DNA of 64,000 bases from Cryoendolithus antarcticus (lineage: Eukaryota > Ascomycota > Dothideomycetes > Cladosporiales > Cladosporiaceae), in contig NAJO01000017.1 of the NCBI GenBank assembly GCA_002077065.1, positions 310,001 to 374,000 of the forward strand. The letters run 5' to 3'. Positions 1 to 11,769 of the stretch are shown here, in pieces; within the stretch, counting starts at the first letter, position 1, and each line of letters opens with the position of its first letter. Under the pieces are notes generated by a model. It did no database searches. It was not told the DNA's origin and was given only the letters and a program-made list of their open reading frames with translations. The position numbers and the translations under genes are program-made.

Positions 1-333
1 CCAAACCAGCAAGCTAAACCCGAACCCCAACGCCGTATAAATCATCGGCGCCGTCGGGTTCAGCACGGCGATCGCCACGTCCGCGGCCGGCACGCCGGGT
101 AGGGCGGGCGTGTGAGCGATCCGAGAGCAGGACAGGGCGAAGAAGAGGTAGAAGGTTGTGCCGAGGAATTCTGAGAGGATGGCGATCAGGAAGTTGTAGA
201 GGGCGGGGGAGAGGAAGGCGAGGTGGCGGTCGCGGAGGGAGGTACCAAGGGGTTTAGTGGCTTTAGTCGAGATTGCTGGGTGAGGAGCAGGGGGAGGAGG
301 GCCGCGATGGAATGGCAGGGTTGTGGATGCCAT
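1..333 (-). CDS. Aquaporin / MIP-family channel, N-terminal part (cut by window edge)
   Basis: Membrane channel for water or small solutes. The frame opens at ATG 333 and stays open to the window edge (111 codons), so the protein continues to the left. After a short Pro-rich cytoplasmic tail comes a hydrophobic segment reading ..NFLIAILSEFLGTTFYLFF.. (roughly residues 45-65). This matches the first transmembrane helix of fungal aquaporins, including the conserved E-F-x-G-T. A second hydrophobic stretch near the edge (..MIYTALGFGFSLLV) matches helix 2. The two NPA boxes would lie outside the window, so selectivity (water versus glycerol) cannot be judged. Family assignment is good; the subtype is unknown. 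Confidence 0.8.
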   Translation of the reverse strand, partial: MASTTLPFHRGPPPPAPHPAISTKATKPLGTSLRDRHLAFLSPALYNFLIAILSEFLGTTFYLFFALSCSRIAHTPALPGVPAADVAIAVLNPTAPMIYTALGFGFSLLVW

Positions 334-731
334 TGATGGTGTTGTGAGGGGAGGGGAAGTGAAGCGAGTGTTGCAATCTATGTGGGCGGACAGTCGAGTG
401 AATGAGTTGTGGAGGCAAGGGAGTGTATAGATGGTGATCATCGTGAAGAGTGCGTGAGGGCAGAACATGGATGGCTTTGTTGATCTCCGTCGGTTGGATC
501 AAGGCAATCGCACCTCTTACACTTGAGACTGGGAAAGCGCCGTAGGGACTGGCAAGAGCGCGCTTGCTCGAAGCATCTTGTGTTCTCGATGGTGTATGAC
601 TTTTTGGATTTGCCAGGTTTAACCTGTTGCTGGTCCCCATATGCACCCTAGTCCTACATCTACTGCTCCCTCTCTCCACAACGCCATATACAGATCGCCC
701 CAGCCCATCCTCCCTCGCACACATCAATCCT
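334..731. other. Intergenic: aquaporin 5' side and SPT6 3' side
   Basis: About 400 bp between the aquaporin start and the SPT6 stop, both on the minus strand. It should hold the SPT6 3' UTR/terminator and the aquaporin promoter. It is C/T-rich on the plus strand, with several short overlapping frames that look like composition artefacts. I see no conserved coding or RNA feature. Confidence 0.5.
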
Positions 732-3700
732 CTACCGTGCGTGCACCGCCCGTCCCCCATTCGCCACTCCATTCCCATGTGCTTTCACCCCACCCGTCCC
801 ATGATTCGCCACGAGCAACTTGAACCCATTCTTCAACGCCCTCATATCCGGATACTTATTCCCCTGCAACTGGAAACCCGAAGGAATAACTTTGACAGGC
901 CAGAAGAACGTCCCCGCGTCACGGCCAGGTTTGAAGCACAGGTGGAAGTAGCCTGGGTACGAGCGGTCGATGCAGAAGACGTACATGCTGCGCTTGGGGT
1001 TGGCGTCGGTGTAGGTTGTTAGCCAGGCCTCTGTGAGGGTGTTAGTAACAAGACTACAAAGATTAGGAGTAAGACCAAAGACGTACCAGCCTGCTGCTTA
1101 GTTCCACTCTGGTACCGATCATCACCCATCATCTCGTCCACTTTCTTTGCCATGGCCTTGACATGGAGCACAATCAATTCGTCGAGATCGCTGTAAGTGG
1201 CTTTGTCGACACGCAGCGTCTTGCCAACGCTGAATTCATTCTCCTTGTCGAGTTCCAGCACGTCTTCGTGTTTGAAGACTCCGTCGTGCACCTTCCAAGT
1301 GATGACGAGATGGTCGGTCCCCTTACTGCTAGGTCTGATGATGCAGTCACCACGACCCTGCTTAGCCAGCTCAGCCTCAGCCTGCGCAGAGTTGAAAGCG
1401 CGGTAAAGTGAGTGCTTGATAACACGCTGGATTCGAGCAGAAGAGTCAGTCGATGTGGCCTTCTTCATCTCTCGTGTGTCCCGAGCCTCTTGATCATCGT
1501 CCCACTCATCGACACCGTGGTACATTTCCCGCTTGAATGGCTTCCGCAGCTCTTGTTCACGCATAGTCAACTGCGCAGTGAGCTTTCTCGTATCGAGATG
1601 CGTGATCTTGGCCTGTATGACCTGATTCGATTGCCAAACTTGACGAGCTTCAAGACCATTCTTCTCCATGTCTTCTGGGAACTCGGTCGACGAGATGCCT
1701 CCATCGATGCCGCAGTCGAGCTTAACTTCGAGGTGGTCGCCGAATGTGCGGCGGACTGAGACAGAGATGACCATGCCTTCTTGAAGCGTCTTCTCCGTCT
1801 CACCAGTAAGCATGGTGAATGTCTCGCTGCTGTTGAGGTAGGTGAAGTTGCGTCGCAGCTCTTCGAAGGGGTTCTGCAACTCCGCACGGATGCTCTCGAG
1901 CGTGGCTCGCTTATGCTGGCCGAACTTGGTCTCTAGCTGCTCAGCATACTGCTCAAGCAAGAGATCGTTGACCTTGTCTTGTGCATCGTCCGCAACGAGC
2001 TTCCGTACAACAGCACCAGGCCCACCATGATCGACCTCAGTCTTGATGTCTTCCTCGTCGAACTCGAGCGCGTCAGCAGCGATCTTGCGCGCAATGTCAT
2101 AGTCCTCAGGGTGGATACGCGTATTGTCAAGGTAGTCGGCGTCATTCTCCGTCTGATCGTACACGATGTACAGAAAGCTTGCGCAATTCTCGAAGCACTT
2201 CGCACCCACGGACGGGCGCAGACCGTGTTCCATGTCACCGACAAGTTGGCCTCGAGTGATCATTTCGTGACCCCAGCCATTGACAGTCTTGATCATCTGA
2301 CCGGCTTTACGTTGGCCAAGGCCGCATATGTACTGCAGGAGATTCTCGGTAGACTTGTCGTTAACGGCATCGTTAATGTCAATCCCGACAAGATTAACCA
2401 TGTCGACCATTGCAGTATCGAGGTGCTTCTTCAGCTTTGCTTTGGGGATGAGCTGCTGGTTTGGATCGAAGGTGATCGAGGTGATGTTATCACCAAGTGC
2501 AGCGTACTCTTTCATGGGGTTCTGCATGTACATAGCGAGCGCAATGCAGTACCGAGTGAGAGGAGGTACTCCCGGATGGTCGATGGCTGCTCGTGGGAGT
2601 GCATGATAGAGTCTGGCGACTTCATCATTGATCATGACCACCTCGAGTGGGTCCGACACTTCCTTGTCCTCGTCTGGGTCCTCATATGCAGTGCTCATGA
2701 GCTTGTGCAGCTCGACAATGTCCTGCAGATCGCGATAGAGTCGCTTGGCCTCCACTGACCAGCCAGAGACAGCAATGACATCGGGCTTCCGGCGCTCAAC
2801 AAGCTCAACGAACGGCGCGATGTCCTTACCATCGGGAATATACTTCTCCTGGTTACCCAGACGCAGATCGCCGAACTTGCCGTTCTCTAGCACTCTGCCG
2901 TTTTCGTCCACGTAGGCCCAACAGATAGCATCGACTCGCTCACCTGCGCCGTTGCTGAGGGCAAGCACGCGTGGCGTAGTACCCAAGACCATGCCTTTGG
3001 GCTTGTACGGCGCTTGATCAAGCTTCCTGCTGTACTCATCTCGACAGATGACCGCAATTTTGTTCTCGCATTGGTTCTTGAGGTGATCTTTCAGTCCTTT
3101 CGTGATGACTACGTGCAGCTTTTGCAGCGCCTTCTCGAGCGCTTCCCGCCGCAGAGTGTTCCACTGCTCAGCAGCCTCGGACAAGCCATCTGATTCGATG
3201 CCTCTGCGCAACTCGTCGCGAAGCCGTCGCTCGTTTTGTAGGCGGATCTTGATCTCGATCAGACCTTGCTCCTCCGCTTCCAACATGCGGAGAAACATCT
3301 CTGGACGGTCGACAAACGCTCGGATGTCGTAGTTGCGCAGGTACTTGAACTCGTAGTACTGGTGATCGACGTCGATCTGCTTCATGCCCTTGTCCGTGCG
3401 GACAGCATCGAAGAGCATGTTCGTCGCATAGAGCACCCGCATGTGCTTCCGTAGACGAGGGCTCATTGCCAGCTCTTCGACAAACATCGCCTTGCCAGAA
3501 GTCATCACATCAGCTCCAGTGCGGTAGTCTGGGTCCTGTACGAGCGTGTCTGCGAAGTCATCGGGCCGGGACTGAATGTCTTCGGTGTAGTGCTTACGCC
3601 CGACATTTGACGCGTTCTGCGCGAAAGCGTCCGCTGTGATGCCGAATGCTCGGACGTAGTGGTATGCTGGACCCGCCCGGATCTTGTCCCATACGCCGCG

Positions 3701-5164
3701 TGCGCCTCGAGCACGCTTCGGAGCGCCGTTCGCCCCATTCGTGCCATCTAGGTCAGCATCGAGAGCAAAGTCCTTCAATTGTTGCGAGTACGTGAAGTTG
3801 AGGTAATCTTGGATGTCCTGCAACTCTCCAATCTCAGCAGCCGCAGGCACCAAGTCGTCGAACACGGCATCCTCAAAGTCCGCGTTCGCTTCCTTCAGCG
3901 CTGCAACGCTGTTGCGGATCACCTCCCGCTTCTCTGCGAAGGCACGATACTGAAGGTCAAAGTCGAACAGCTCCCAGAGGTTGGTCTGGGTAATGAGCTT
4001 CTCAGCATGCATCTCGTGTTGCGGCTCATCCGGATAACGTGGATCCGGGGTACGTGCAATCCGCTCGGTGTGGATGAGATAATCCTTGCGATTCTGAAAG
4101 ATGTAGGGCGGCTCGAGGTTCTCCACATTCATGAAGTGCAAAACCTTCGCGACTGCCTGCTCGAAAGGTTCTCGCAAGTTGTCCAGTCTCCGGCCTTGCC
4201 GAGGGTACATGATGTTCGAGATCCACTTCGCCTCTTCTGCAGAACGCTCGATCTGCTCCTCCTCAGTCAAGTCCATGATATCCTTGTATGGCTTGCGCGC
4301 AAGCTGGAATCTCTCCGGCACGTCGGTCATGCGTATAAGGTCGTCTTCCGGAGTCAGCATTTTCTCTTTCAGCTGCGATGGCTCGAAGACATCTTTCAAC
4401 TCTGTCGGGCGACCGGAGTCGGCTTCATCTGCCATGATGTCCTTCTCCACAGCGAGAGCCCACTCGAACTCGTTGCCTTCTCCGAAAGCTCCCATGATAT
4501 CCTCTTGCTCGGCTTCTGTCAGACCAGACTCTTTCAGCTTTTGCAAGCTTGTGTAGCCTGACTTCGAAGGCTGTCGGATCTCCAGATCATCTCGCAACCT
4601 CTCGCCGTCCTCGTCAGGGAACTCATCCTGCTCGATGAAATCGTCCATCTCGTCGCCATAGCCACCAAAGGCGCGCGCTCTTGCAGCTGCCCCAGCACCC
4701 TCGCCGCCCTCTTCCTCGTCCGAGAAGATGTCTTGTACGCCCCTCGCTTCTACGCTTGCACGGTCTTCGCGATGGCCTCTCTTCAATCGCTTGAACTTGC
4801 TCTCCTTCGCCGGCCTCTGTTCTCCACCATGCGTCTCACCGATCAGGTCCAGATCCTCATCGTCCAGCATATCATCCTCAGCCTCCTCCCTCCGCCGCTT
4901 CTTCCTCTCCTCCTTGCGCTCCTGCCGCTTTCGTGCCTTCTCTTCCTCGTCGTCCTCATCCTCGTCTACGATGAAACCTTCCCGAATGGCTCGCGCGGCC
5001 TCCTCATCGTCATCGTCGTCCTCCTCACTGGAATCATCCATATCGGCATCGCGGGTCTTCCTGCCGGGGCGAGTGGTGGGATTGCCGTCTTCATCGAGCT
5101 CCTCCTCTTCCTCCTCTTCGCTGGCCTCCTGAGCAGCCGTGTCGAAATAAGGGTTACTCGCCAT
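732..5164 (-). CDS. spt6: Transcription elongation factor Spt6
   Basis: Histone chaperone and elongation factor that travels with RNA polymerase II. Two exons, 5164-1087 and 1030-732, with a 56-nt intron (1031-1086), give 1458 aa. The first ~200 residues are very acidic (runs of E/D), as in all Spt6. A YqgF/RNase H-like domain starts near residue 720 ([15 protein letters not shown]), followed by a helix-hairpin-helix region and an S1 domain near residue 1130 ([19 protein letters not shown]). Tandem SH2 domains start near residue 1250 (the first contains GDCIIRPSS). The intron lies within the tandem SH2 region, and the last exon completes it with ..[18 protein letters not shown]... Ignoring the intron would replace the true C terminus with a short hydrophobic tail. 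The start is the first in-frame ATG before the acidic region. Confidence 0.95.
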
Positions 5165-5707
5165 CTTTTGAGCTCGCTACAGGAACTTTCTGATGGATAA
5201 GAAGAACTGGGACGTAGGCAGTGCAGGGACGGTGGGTCACGCTCCGATGTGAAGTAGGCAGAGGGCGGAGGTTTGGCTAGGAATGGCTGATGAAGAGGGT
5301 GTTGCGTACAAGTGGCTTGGCGAAAGCGTGGAACACCTCTGAAGCAAGTGAAGCCCTGCTTTCCCGTGAGGATGCGGCGATCACAACGATGAAGAGATGG
5401 ATGCAGTGTCGGAGGTGAGGTGGTATGTGTACTGGAGGAGAAGTTCGCGTGTTCCATGTCAGGAAGTCGCGACTCCCGACTCGCGCAGGCTTGGCACTTC
5501 CGTCACGTGGCCATGTGGTACAGTACAGTATGTTCACCACGATGTCAACGGAACGAAATGAGCGGCAAGAACTGATGTAGCGCAATTCGTCAGAAGTAAA
5601 GTCGTATATACATCGTCTCATAATCAAGTCATTCAGCGTCATCTACCCAACGTATTCATGCAGCCCACACGCTGATCAAGAACGCCATCATTGCAAGCCG
5701 TTCCAGT
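5165..5707. other. Intergenic: SPT6 promoter side and amylase 3' side
   Basis: 543 bp between the SPT6 start and the amylase stop, both on the minus strand. A CACGTG E-box-like hexamer sits at 5504-5509, about 340 nt upstream of the SPT6 ATG; such motifs occur often by chance. No gene is visible. Confidence 0.4.
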
Positions 5708-7527
5708 CTACCGCTTCCTTCGTACCACTTTCTTTAGCGTTGAGAACCCCGACGTAACAGACCTCGATCTGGTTTTCGTTCCTCCGCACTGCGAGCCCCT
5801 GTTCGCAGTAGGATAGTACACTCTGGGCTGCCCAAGACCCATGGGCACGGCGATGCTTCCCGAGCTATCGGCTGTCAGGGTAGTGCAACCCAGCAACTCG
5901 GTCACCACAGTGCCTGCAGTATAGCCAGCTGGGATGACTTGAGTGTAATTTGCACCAGTAGAACCCTTGTTGGAAGTCACAGTTACGAGCTTGCCCTTCT
6001 TCGTCGCTATCGTGGTGGTATCCGTGTAGATCGGCCAGCTCTGATACGATAGGTAGGTGCTATCATCCCTGATAGCATTCTTGCGCGCCCAGTTGAGTTT
6101 CTTGATCAGACCATACAGTGGCGCTGCGGTGTTGTACTGCGAGAACCAGATCGCCTCTCGGTTGAAGGGGTCATTGCCACCATTGTTGCTGCCGCTCGCG
6201 CTGTAGCGTTGCTCCTGGCCTTGGTAAATGATCGGGATCCCATCAGCGAGCATCGTGAACGAAATGATGTTCATCGCCGCAGCCAGGTCTCCTTGGACGA
6301 ACGCAAAACGTGGGTTGTCGTGATTCTCGCTGAAGGTGCCGAGGAGAGACGTGTCTTTGCATTTGCTCTTTACATTGTTGACTGCAGTCGCCAAGTCGGT
6401 CATCGCATTCGTCGGTGCCGTGGTTGTGGACTTGAAGGCGTTGAAGAGAGCGAAGTATCTGCGACAAAATTAGCTTTCATGAACGGTACACCACTTCAGG
6501 AAGGTCTGACTGACAGTCCATAGTTCAGCACACCAGGCAAGTAGTTCTGATACTTGCAGACGAAGGACGCATCATTGATGTAGACCTCGCCGAACATATA
6601 GGTATTCGCTGCAGCCAAGAAAGTGCTCCAGAAGCCAGTGTTGACTTGCAAGACCGTATCAAGGCGAATGCCGTCAATGCCGTATTGCGGTATGAGGCCT
6701 GCGATCCAGGCGGCATAGCCGAGTTGGACGACAGGATCTTCCGTCCGCAGATCAGGAAGTGGCACTTGAGTATCGCCGATCCAGCAGTCTTGGATTTGGG
6801 TCTGCGAGAAATCGTCAGCATGCATCTTGAAATGTATGCGAGCAGTGCTGGGCACCGAGCCGAACTTACCATGTTGGCGAGGTTGTTGTAATCGATCGTG
6901 CAGTAAGGGAAGTGATAGTTCGACTTCTTGTTGAAGGGTCGGAACTTGGTGTAGTCGATATTGTCAATGCTTCCCTTCGCATTATACGCCATGTGGTTGA
7001 CGACAACGTCGACCATCAAATACTGCAAACATGGTCAGCGGACGGGTAGCGAATACGAAAGAGCTCTATGCATACCATGCCACGCGCGTGTAAAGCAGCG
7101 GAAAGCGCCTTCAGGTCTCCAGAAGTACCAAAGTGCGAGTTGAGCGACGTGATGTCCTGTGCCCAGTAGCCATGGTAAGCGTCTCCATACGCAGTCGTGT
7201 CTGCCGAACAGTCAGTCTCGTATGGCATACATCTGCACTCATGGTCTAGTTACCTTCGATATTCTTCACAATCGGCGAGATCCATATCGCATCGAAACCC
7301 ATCCCTTGGATATAGTCCAGCTTGCTTATGATGCCTTGGTAGTTGCCGCCGCAGTAACGTCCTTGAGATGCATCGCAAGTCGCACTTGTCGAGCCGTCCG
7401 CTCTTGCGAAGCGATCTGTGAGGACTTGGTATATGGACCGACTTCGCCACGCTGCATTGGAGGCCGCATGTGCGCTGTGACAGAGCGCCAGGCTCAATGT
7501 CGTTGTGAAGATACTCGAGATATGCAT
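5708..7527 (-). CDS. Secreted alpha-amylase, glycoside hydrolase family 13
   Basis: Endo-acting enzyme that cleaves alpha-1,4 bonds in starch outside the cell. Five exons: 7527-7254, 7200-7076, 7022-6870, 6801-6515 and 6458-5708. Introns are 53, 53, 68 and 56 nt; the product is 529 aa. An N-terminal signal peptide ([21 protein letters not shown]) precedes [15 protein letters not shown]. All GH13 regions are present: VVVNHM, GIRLDTV (nucleophile Asp ~232), GEVYI (acid/base Glu ~256) and ENHDNPRF (Asp ~327). Catalytic spacing is close to that of Aspergillus TAKA-amylase. No starch-binding domain follows; the C terminus ends in a basic tail (KKVVRRKR), unusual for a secreted amylase. Each intron restores the family sequence, for example [15 protein letters not shown] across intron 1. 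A likely AmyR site lies upstream. Confidence 0.93.
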
Positions 7528-9615
7528 GCTGATGAGAAATTCAATTGCCAGATGTTGTGGTACCCAATGGGTCTGATCAAAGAATGACGTGTGATGATCA
7601 TGCAGTCATGTTGTCTATTGTGGCAAGGTCGATGATCTTGAGTACGGGCGAATCGGCAGTAATCACAGTAGACAATGAAACGGCCTACCGGCGGACATCG
7701 AGTTCCTTTGATATGCGGATATAGGCGTGGAGTGTCTCACATGCCCCGATGGTCTGGTTGGATCAACACCAGCACGCGCACATGTTAGCTATGTTAGTGG
7801 CGGGTGAAGTGCTCCATCTTCAAGAGGCGCAGTAGCATAAGATGGGGCAGGAATGCTACCGTGGTGCCACTTGACTGCTGTCGTCAAGGCGCATGACAAA
7901 GGCGTAGCTCGGTTGCCGGAGGTATATGCTTTGTGACGCGCCGGCTCTCGCGGGTTCAGCATATGGAAGCATCTGATCTGTCGACGAAGCTGTTGAGCCC
8001 TTCGATGTGGGCCGCGAAAGTAGGGTGGCTGTTGCGCCATATTGTGGATATGGCTTAGCCTAACGGTCAGCATCTTGACGCTACTCGGTAGATTAGATTG
8101 CATACCAATGGACGGCGGCTATAGCCGCCGTCAACAAAGCGAATTGAATAATGGAGAAAATGTTCTTTCTTCTCGAGCATTTTCCTTGACTCGCGAAGGC
8201 CCAGCTTACCCTGCCGGTAAATGTTGATGGAAATCCCGGCGAAGTGCTGCCACTGGCTGGTGGTGTACCTCCTTGCGTTTTGGAAAAGGCAGCTGGCCAA
8301 AGCCTTAGCACCCACTAGCAAGGAACTGCTCGAGCGTGACCTCGACGACCATCGTTTCGACAGCAGTACGGGAAGACGATCCTCCAAGAGCTCTACACCC
8401 ACTTGCAGTCTAGCCCTGTGCGTGATTTCGTCATGCCGTCGTGATCAGTAGCGGCGGAGGCGACGTGCAGTAAGGCGGCATTAGGCGCAAGTGCTCGTGC
8501 AAGCGTACCAGTCGTACACATGGTCGGTAAATCGTCTCAGATAGAAAGTCTCGCATCTCTACGGACGCTGCGGGCACGTTTTACTGGTCGTAGAAATGGA
8601 GGAAGAAACCCCTCGCATGCGGGTTGACAAGCCGAGGCGGGTGGTCCACGACAAGCGATAGGACTAGGGAAAGCTCCATCATTATTGTGAGACCTGACTA
8701 CGGCTAGTGCGATGATGGCGAATGTGCGGGCATAGGGTTCGCAGTTGAGCGTTGTGAGATGCATGGTGGAGGTGAGGTCGACCGGAGAAGGGCACAGAAA
8801 GAAGGTTGGGCGCCCGGCTGCGGCGATCGTGGTGCGTGCACATGCATGTCCATTTTGTACCACTCGAAACAACTCATTAAGCATGAGCTGTCTATGTGTT
8901 ACATGCTTCACATATCCCGCCGTTGACTTCAGGCGGCCGGCTTGGACCACCCATTGATCTCAAGCCATACACATCGTCTTGCCTGTCGCTTTTCTGTACT
9001 CTGTGCCGCTCGGATTAGCCCCGATGTCTCGCAGGCTAGATGGCTGGCGAGCTTATTCCCACAAGCCTCCCTTCACCGCACAATACTAGCAGGATCTCTG
9101 ATCCGCAGACTCCACTCCAAGACCTCCCATCACCCAACAAGAGCATGATGTCTCACCACCATCTACACCACTCTTCGCCAGTCCGGCACTATCTGTACCA
9201 GCCGCGAAGCAGACTCCACTATGCTGATCCTGCGGGGTTTGCATATGCCCTTTTTAGGCAATCTAACTTTCAGCAATGGGATCCAAAGTTCTCCACTATG
9301 CCCACCTCACCTCACGGACTACAGCAGTGAAAGCCGTTCACGTGCGGCTGGAAGTCTCCACAGCAACGTGAGTCCACTCGGCCGGACGCCCAGCAGTGGA
9401 CTGTTCTATCGTGCCAGTGAAGGCCCGATCTCCAGCGACTACATGTCTCGGAAGCCTCTGAAAGAAACGCACGAGCAGTGTGTGTTGCAGTGCGATCAGC
9501 CACGCCGCCTCAACTTGGCAGAATCGGCGTAAGCCATCTTCGCCGCCTTGCTTGACGTCTCAAGTAGGCTGCAAGGAGTGGTGCAGCTATGTCCCAGCAA
9601 ACGACCTCACGATCA
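7528..9615. other. Gene-poor 2.1-kb region
   Basis: Between the amylase start and the HET-gene stop. The first ~200 bp are the amylase promoter (AmyR-type site at 7681-7694). No frame resembles a known protein. The best candidate is on the plus strand: a 96-codon ATG frame at 9040-9330 (MAGELIPTSLPSP.., rich in H/S/P). A Ser-rich frame one base away at 9221-9532 continues from it, so the pair could be a small gene with an intron or frameshift, or chance. I would not annotate it as a gene without expression data. Confidence 0.4.
7681..7694. promoter_or_regulatory. AmyR-type binding site upstream of the amylase
   Basis: The 14-mer CGGCCTACCGGCGG fits CGG-N8-CGG, the form of the CGGN8(C/A)GG element bound by the starch regulator AmyR in Aspergillus. 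It ends about 154 nt upstream of the amylase ATG (7527). A CreA-like GTGGAG lies at 7727-7732. The match is exact, but such short motifs occur by chance. Its position before an amylase is what makes it credible. Confidence 0.5.
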
Positions 9616-11769
9616 TCATATGATCTGTAGTCGTTCCCACTCACCATCTCCAAACATGTCTACAGGCTCACCACCGCCGTTAACATATACTTCACCAACG
9701 AAGTAAGCCCGCGGCATTGGCGCGACCGTAGGACGCTCTAAATCGCCTTGCGCTGGGCGCAGTAGAAAGGGTGCCGCAGAGCCAGCAACAAGACAAACTT
9801 CGTCACCCACCTCAACAGCCTGCGGCACAATAGCTAGCAGCTTCGCAACAGGACACGCTGGAGCACCCAAGGTATTCAATAGCACCAGCCGCCGGCCGAC
9901 CAAAGGAATCTGTGGAATAAAGACGTCCGATGTCCTGTTCTTGAAAAGCTCATCCTGCTTCGCAGGGAAAGGTAGAATCTCGCTCCAGAAGTCGTAGTCT
10001 GGTATAGTGTGACTTTCATCCTCGCGCGCAAGTCGCAACAACGAGAGCTGATTCCGGAAAAAGTCAGCCGCATCTGTAAGTCTACCGGCTTTCGATTCGC
10101 GCTGTATCTTTCGGCATGTCAGCCAGCGTATCCAGTGTGCAAACGCTGCGCGGGTCTCTTCATCACATGGTCGCACGCTCTCGCGACATAGGAAGGTATC
10201 CATCCACCAATGAAGCCGAGTCCGGCCATGGCAATTGATGATTGCCGGACATGTGAGAAGGAGGTCGGCTGTGCGGTTGACGTCGGCGTCATCGATCATT
10301 TGATTGTAGGAGTTGCCGATGTGCGTTACCTTACCAATGCGCTTGGAACTGACTTCTAGGATTGAGCCCTTGATCTGCGGTCGTAGCGAACTGATGCATA
10401 GTGCGGTGGCTTGACTGAGGCCGGGTTGTTCCTCGCGAAGCCGAATCGGATACGGTTCGGAAGGCTTGCTCGCGGTGAAGTCAACTACCCACGACGGCGT
10501 GCCGATGTCTATGCACCCCTTCAACGATCGTCGCTCATGCATCAGGGCTAGAATCCAAAGCCATCCGCTCTCCTCTATCACCCTGGTAGTCGCCTCCTTA
10601 AATACCATCGCAGCCGGAATAGAGTAGTCAATCGACAGAGGTAGCTCTGGAAACCCATACACCGAAGCAATTTGCTTCATGATCACCAGTGGAACGAAGA
10701 CTCTGTCTCGAGGATCTGTCGTCTCGCTGAGAAAGCAAGCCTGCAGCTGCCGTGCAAAAGTTCGTAACACATACGTCCGACCCTCGCCAATAGTGTTCGC
10801 TTGCGAGGCACCAACAAGACGATCAGCTTACATCCTTGCGACTGACATCTCAGACCTATCGCCAGCGATTATATTCCGCAAAGCTTGGAAGCGCATTGGC
10901 ATGAAACCGAGCATCTGTCCCTCATAGCTCCTGTCCATCATCGACGTTCCATACCGTAACGCCCGCAGTGTAATGCCCAACTGGCTCCGCGAGTAAAAAT
11001 ACGACGTCTCGTTGAGCTCTTGCCGCGTGAACCAAGTCGGTCCGCACCAGATCTCCGCCTGCTTCGCCAGCGCGATTCCCTGGATCACCCAGGATCGGCT
11101 GAAGTAAGCGCGGTCCCAAAATCTCACTGTAGCTCTCCAGATCGCGGCTTCAAAACGGGGCGGATTGGTACCCTCCAGTGAGTGATGTTGGAATCTGTTA
11201 AGAAAGCCAGTTTCGTAACTGTAGTGGCCACGCATTTGGTAGTACTGCTGCAGTAGGGCGCGAAAGAACTCCCGAACTTGATAGAGCTCGTTATCAGGAT
11301 CGGGACCTAGCCACACGAGGACTTTGACAGCGTTTCTATAGATTATATGCATAATTGACACTTGGATCGTCCGCTCCTCGAAGTCCGCTTGATTGATACA
11401 AACAGCATCTATCCAGAACCACGCAGTTCCACCCTCATTGCGGTAAGGCTCTGCGTACACAGCTGCGATTCGTTGCCGCATCGCGTGCGCAAGATTCGGC
11501 GCTATTGTCGTTTCGACACCGTTGACGAGTGCTGTAGATTCGACATGCTCACGATTGGCTAGTGGCTCGTCCCATGCGTATGATATGCATTCATAGGCTG
11601 GACAAGCGTCCAAGGAAAATGTGGTTAGAGTGCAGGATATGGAAGTGCGTACGCTCGCATTCAAGAAGTCCTCTATGGGCGGTATGGCCAGCTCAAGCAG
11701 ACGGAAGTTTGAGTCTGTGAGGCGCTCGGGGTATGCGGTCTGAAGCTCGGGGTCCATGATACTGAGCAA
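9616..11769 (-). pseudogene. HET-domain (heterokaryon incompatibility) protein with in-frame stop
   Basis: HET-domain proteins trigger cell death after fusion of incompatible hyphae. The first frame (11769-10828, 313 codons) has the HET core: YECISYAWDEPL, WIDAVCINQADFEERTIQV and YRNAVKVLVWLGPD. A TAA at 10828-10830 ends it. The same frame then stays open to 9616 and reads as the expected continuation, with ..ADRLVGASQANTIGEG, LRTFARQLQACFLSE, TDPRDRVF (matching the family's DPRDR(I/V)(Y/F) motif) and WLWILALMHERR. Without the stop the protein would be about 717 aa. The alternative is a ~105-nt intron from GTAAGC at the stop to a TTTCTCAG acceptor. That keeps frame but removes conserved-looking sequence just before TDPRDRVF. 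A CAA-to-TAA change would explain the stop. HET identity is near certain; broken status is likely, not proven. Confidence 0.75.

Noticed and set aside
1979..2758. 259-codon plus-strand frame inside SPT6
   Set aside because: Antisense shadow of conserved SPT6 coding sequence; no family resemblance. Such frames are common opposite genes with high GC at third positions.
3779..4561. 260-codon plus-strand frame inside SPT6
   Set aside because: Same reason: antisense to a strongly supported Spt6 region.
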